A DNA stretch of 64,000 nt from Polyangiaceae bacterium (GTDB taxonomy: Bacteria > Myxococcota_A > Polyangia > Polyangiales > Polyangiaceae). How positions within the stretch are numbered: the first letter of the stretch is position 1; the number at the start of each line of letters is the position of its first letter. A program made the translations under genes and the position numbers. Positions 62,610 through 64,000 of this stretch are shown here, piece after piece. Below the pieces are notes generated by a model that saw only the letters and a program-made list of their open reading frames with translations, did no database searches and was not told the origin of the DNA. The stretch lies in NCBI GenBank assembly GCA_013361525.1, contig JABFXY010000145.1, positions 1-64,000 of the forward strand. Reading direction: 5' to 3'.

Positions 62610-63176
62610 TCACATCCCCTCGGTCGACTTGAGCCGCACGACGCGCCGAGCCGCATCCACCTCGGCCACGACGTCATCCACGAGCGGCAGCTCGAGCGTC
62701 TTGCCGTCGGGCGTCTCGATCACGAGCACCTCGCAGGTCGGGTACGTCGTGAGCGACTTCACGGTGCCGACGAGCTCACCCGTCACGAGCTCCGCGCGCG
62801 CGCCCTCGATGTCGGCCGCGTAAAACTCGCCGTCCTCGAGGGCAGGGAGCTCTTCGCGCGGAACGAGGATCCGCGTGCCGCGAAGCGCCTCCGCCGCATC
62901 GCGATCCGCGACGCGCTCGAGCTGGATCAGCAGCCCCTGCGCTTCACGAACGCCGACGATACGGACCGTTCGCTCGGATTTCGGGTCGTCCGTCGCGTCG
63001 CGCAGGATGACGCGTACACCTTTGGCGATCACGGACGTGTCCGGGTTGTACAGCTTCAGCCTCAGCTCACCCCGCACGCCGTGCGGGCGGGTGATCTCGG
63101 CGATGGCGACGAGTCGACGATCGATTGACAAGGGGAGCGGCTTCTCTATAGTGCGCCCCGCGTTGCCGCTCCACAT
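62610..63176 (-). CDS. rimM: Ribosome maturation factor RimM
   Basis: 188 residues if ATG 63176 is used; TTG 63131 would start at LSIDRRL, closer to the family N-terminus. Motifs: IAEITRPHGVRGELRLKLYN (RimM N-terminal barrel), GTRILVPREELP, EFYAADIEGA and a PRC-barrel C-terminus (LPLVDDVVAEVD). It assists 30S head assembly. It overlaps the trmD start region. rpsP, the usual upstream gene, is missing: a divergent tRNA is there instead. Confidence 0.93.
   Translation of the reverse strand: MWSGNAGRTIEKPLPLSIDRRLVAIAEITRPHGVRGELRLKLYNPDTSVIAKGVRVILRDATDDPKSERTVRIVGVREAQGLLIQLERVADRDAAEALRGTRILVPREELPALEDGEFYAADIEGARAELVTGELVGTVKSLTTYPTCEVLVIETPDGKTLELPLVDDVVAEVDAARRVVRLKSTEGM
63125..63152 (+). 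promoter_or_regulatory. Near-consensus sigma-70 promoter upstream of a tRNA gene
   Basis: TTGACA (63125-63130), 16 nt, TATAGT (63147-63152). The -35 box is perfect and the -10 box differs by one base from TATAAT. The tRNA begins 33 nt past the -10 box, a normal leader length. It lies inside the 5' end of the divergent rimM reading frame if that starts at 63176. Confidence 0.85.
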
Positions 63177-63184
63177 GCGTGCAC

Positions 63185-63261
63185 GCCGAAGTAGCTCAGT
63201 CGGCTAGAGCAGGCGTTTCATACGCGCCGGGTCGGGGGTTCGATTCCCTCCTTCGGCACCA
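63185..63261 (+). tRNA. tRNA with CAU anticodon (Met or Ile2), CCA encoded
   Basis: 77 nt cloverleaf: acceptor GCCGAAG/CTTCGGC with A73 and encoded CCA. D stem GCTC/GAGC. Anticodon stem GGCGT/GCGCC with loop TTCATAC (anticodon CAU at 63219-63221). T arm GGGGG-TTCGATT-CCCTC. The G1-C72 pair argues against initiator tRNA. The anticodon loop differs from the CAU tRNA at 54169, so the two are probably different isoacceptors (Met and Ile2). Confidence 0.9.
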
Positions 63262-63274
63262 CCCTCCTCCCGCT

Positions 63275-63304
63275 CCCCTCTCCCTCGTTTCAACGGGAGA
63301 GGGG
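63275..63304. terminator. 10-bp stem hairpin after the tRNA
   Basis: CCCCTCTCCC (63275-63284), 10-nt loop, GGGAGAGGGG (63295-63304). It lies 14 nt past the tRNA CCA end. There is no T-run, so it may be a processing or weak terminator structure. Confidence 0.45.
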
Positions 63305-63362
63305 CTCGACGGGAGCGAGGGAGGCGCAACGACCATAGCGCTGGTAGTCGGGGAAGCGCTCG

Positions 63363-64000
63363 TTACTCGGAGACTTGGTAGGGCTGCAGGCCCTTGAACG
63401 TCACCGACGTGACCGTGTCCTTGTAGACCCACGCGCGGTGCTGGCCGAGCGCGACGAACTTGCCATCGATGAAGCCGCCTGCCGCGACGGTGACCGGCCC
63501 TTCCGGCACATCGAGCGCCGCGTACAGGCCGAGCGAGCTCGTCGATTTGGCGGCTTGGTCGGGCAGCGGGCTCTCCTCGTTGCTCGTGAAGTAGGTCGTG
63601 AGGACGTGCTCCTGGTCGATGTCGGCGACGGCATTGGTCAGCCGAACGTCGCCGCAGTCGTGGACCTCGCCGGCGACGACGCCGTGGCCGGGCGTGATCT
63701 GCGTGCCGATCGCCGCTTGCGGGATGACGGAGTAATCGTCCTGAGCGAGCGCCCGCACGTCGTGGTCCCACACGCCGTCCACGACCTCGGATTGCGAGAT
63801 GTAGATGTTGTACTGAATCAGCGGCCCCCAGATGCCGGCGTTGGGCCCGCTCTCGGTGCGGATCGCGAGCTCCGTGTCGGTCGGGACGTTCGCGTAGCTG
63901 TACGGGCACTCCCAACGCAGGTCGCAGTCGTCGACCTCGGTAGACTCGCCGACGGTCTCGCAGTCGGCTGCCGTTACGACGCTCTCGCCGATCGCCTCAC
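63363..64000 (-). CDS. Exported-type Cys-containing protein, partial (5' end outside window)
   Basis: The reading frame is open from the right window edge to a TAA at 63363, at least 212 codons. It begins (within the window) with an acidic Cys-bearing segment (VVTAADCETVGESTEVDDCD, then LRWECPYSY). It continues into a beta-rich domain (GPLIQYNIYISQSEVVDG, VPEGPVTVAAGGFIDGKFVA, GQHRAWVYKDTVTSVTF). The composition resembles surface or lipoprotein domains. I recognise no family. The missing 5' part may carry the signal sequence. Confidence 0.65.
   Translation of the reverse strand, partial: EAIGESVVTAADCETVGESTEVDDCDLRWECPYSYANVPTDTELAIRTESGPNAGIWGPLIQYNIYISQSEVVDGVWDHDVRALAQDDYSVIPQAAIGTQITPGHGVVAGEVHDCGDVRLTNAVADIDQEHVLTTYFTSNEESPLPDQAAKSTSSLGLYAALDVPEGPVTVAAGGFIDGKFVALGQHRAWVYKDTVTSVTFKGLQPYQVSE

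Overview
The window is chromosomal DNA from a very GC-rich bacterium, most likely a myxobacterium (Myxococcota). This is judged from gene content rather than a database match. Three eukaryote-like Ser/Thr kinases, a PP2C phosphatase, three FHA-domain proteins (two of them sigma-54 activators), many lipoproteins with Gly- or Pro-rich spacers, PEGA-type surface proteins and frequent GTG/TTG starts all sit among housekeeping genes. No rRNA, CRISPR array, insertion sequence or prophage was seen.

Layout. 1-3531: a partial membrane protein, then pyrB and pyrR and a polytopic membrane protein, all on the minus strand. 3689-11354: a plus-strand biosynthetic block, yceD-rpmF-fabH-fabD-fabG-acpP-fabF-nrdR-ribD, which makes fatty acids and starts riboflavin synthesis (plsX is absent). 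11517-19019, minus: def, an FHA protein fused to a degenerate CpaF-like domain, a PEGA-like protein and a Ser/Thr kinase, with one plus-strand lipoprotein between. 19182-25506, plus: a four-gene exported set (cytochrome-c-type lipoprotein, DUF1549-like protein, small lipoprotein, Tat-exported DUF1501 protein) followed by an FHA/sigma-54 activator. 25643-31485: cold-shock protein, metallophosphoesterase, ahpCD divergent from oxyR, an unknown gene behind oxyR, and an FGE-fold protein. 31490-37243, minus: two paralogous Cys-rich lipoproteins, a Ser/Thr kinase and pdhABC, reading straight into the FGE-fold gene.

37483-48310: an M48-type lipoprotein protease, an alkaline-phosphatase-superfamily membrane protein with PP2C, a predicted outer-membrane barrel, a second FHA/sigma-54 activator, two PEGA/low-complexity membrane proteins, and an N-acetylmuramoyl-L-alanine amidase. 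48347-54242: Nudix hydrolase, dksA, uvrA, an anchored FGE-fold protein, and tRNA(CAU). 54293-60849, plus: coiled-coil zinc-ribbon protein, Ser/Thr kinase, prkA, tatD and a TonB-like protein. 60907-64000: a small membrane protein, the SPOUT methyltransferase-trmD-rimM operon (minus), a second tRNA(CAU) behind a near-consensus sigma-70 promoter, and a partial exported protein.

The intergenic DNA carries several notable structures. A family of four long inverted repeats (about 110-150 bp, CCAAGG-rich arms) lies next to gene 3' ends. Two stacked perfect hairpins separate acpP from fabF, a 58-nt near-perfect palindrome follows the trmD operon, a five-half-site GTTACG/CGTAAC cluster precedes the first gene, and an OxyR-like ATAG-N7-CTAT site lies next to oxyR. 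The most unusual gene systems are the planctomycete-style PSCyt/DUF1501 operon and the FHA-pseudo-ATPase fusion.
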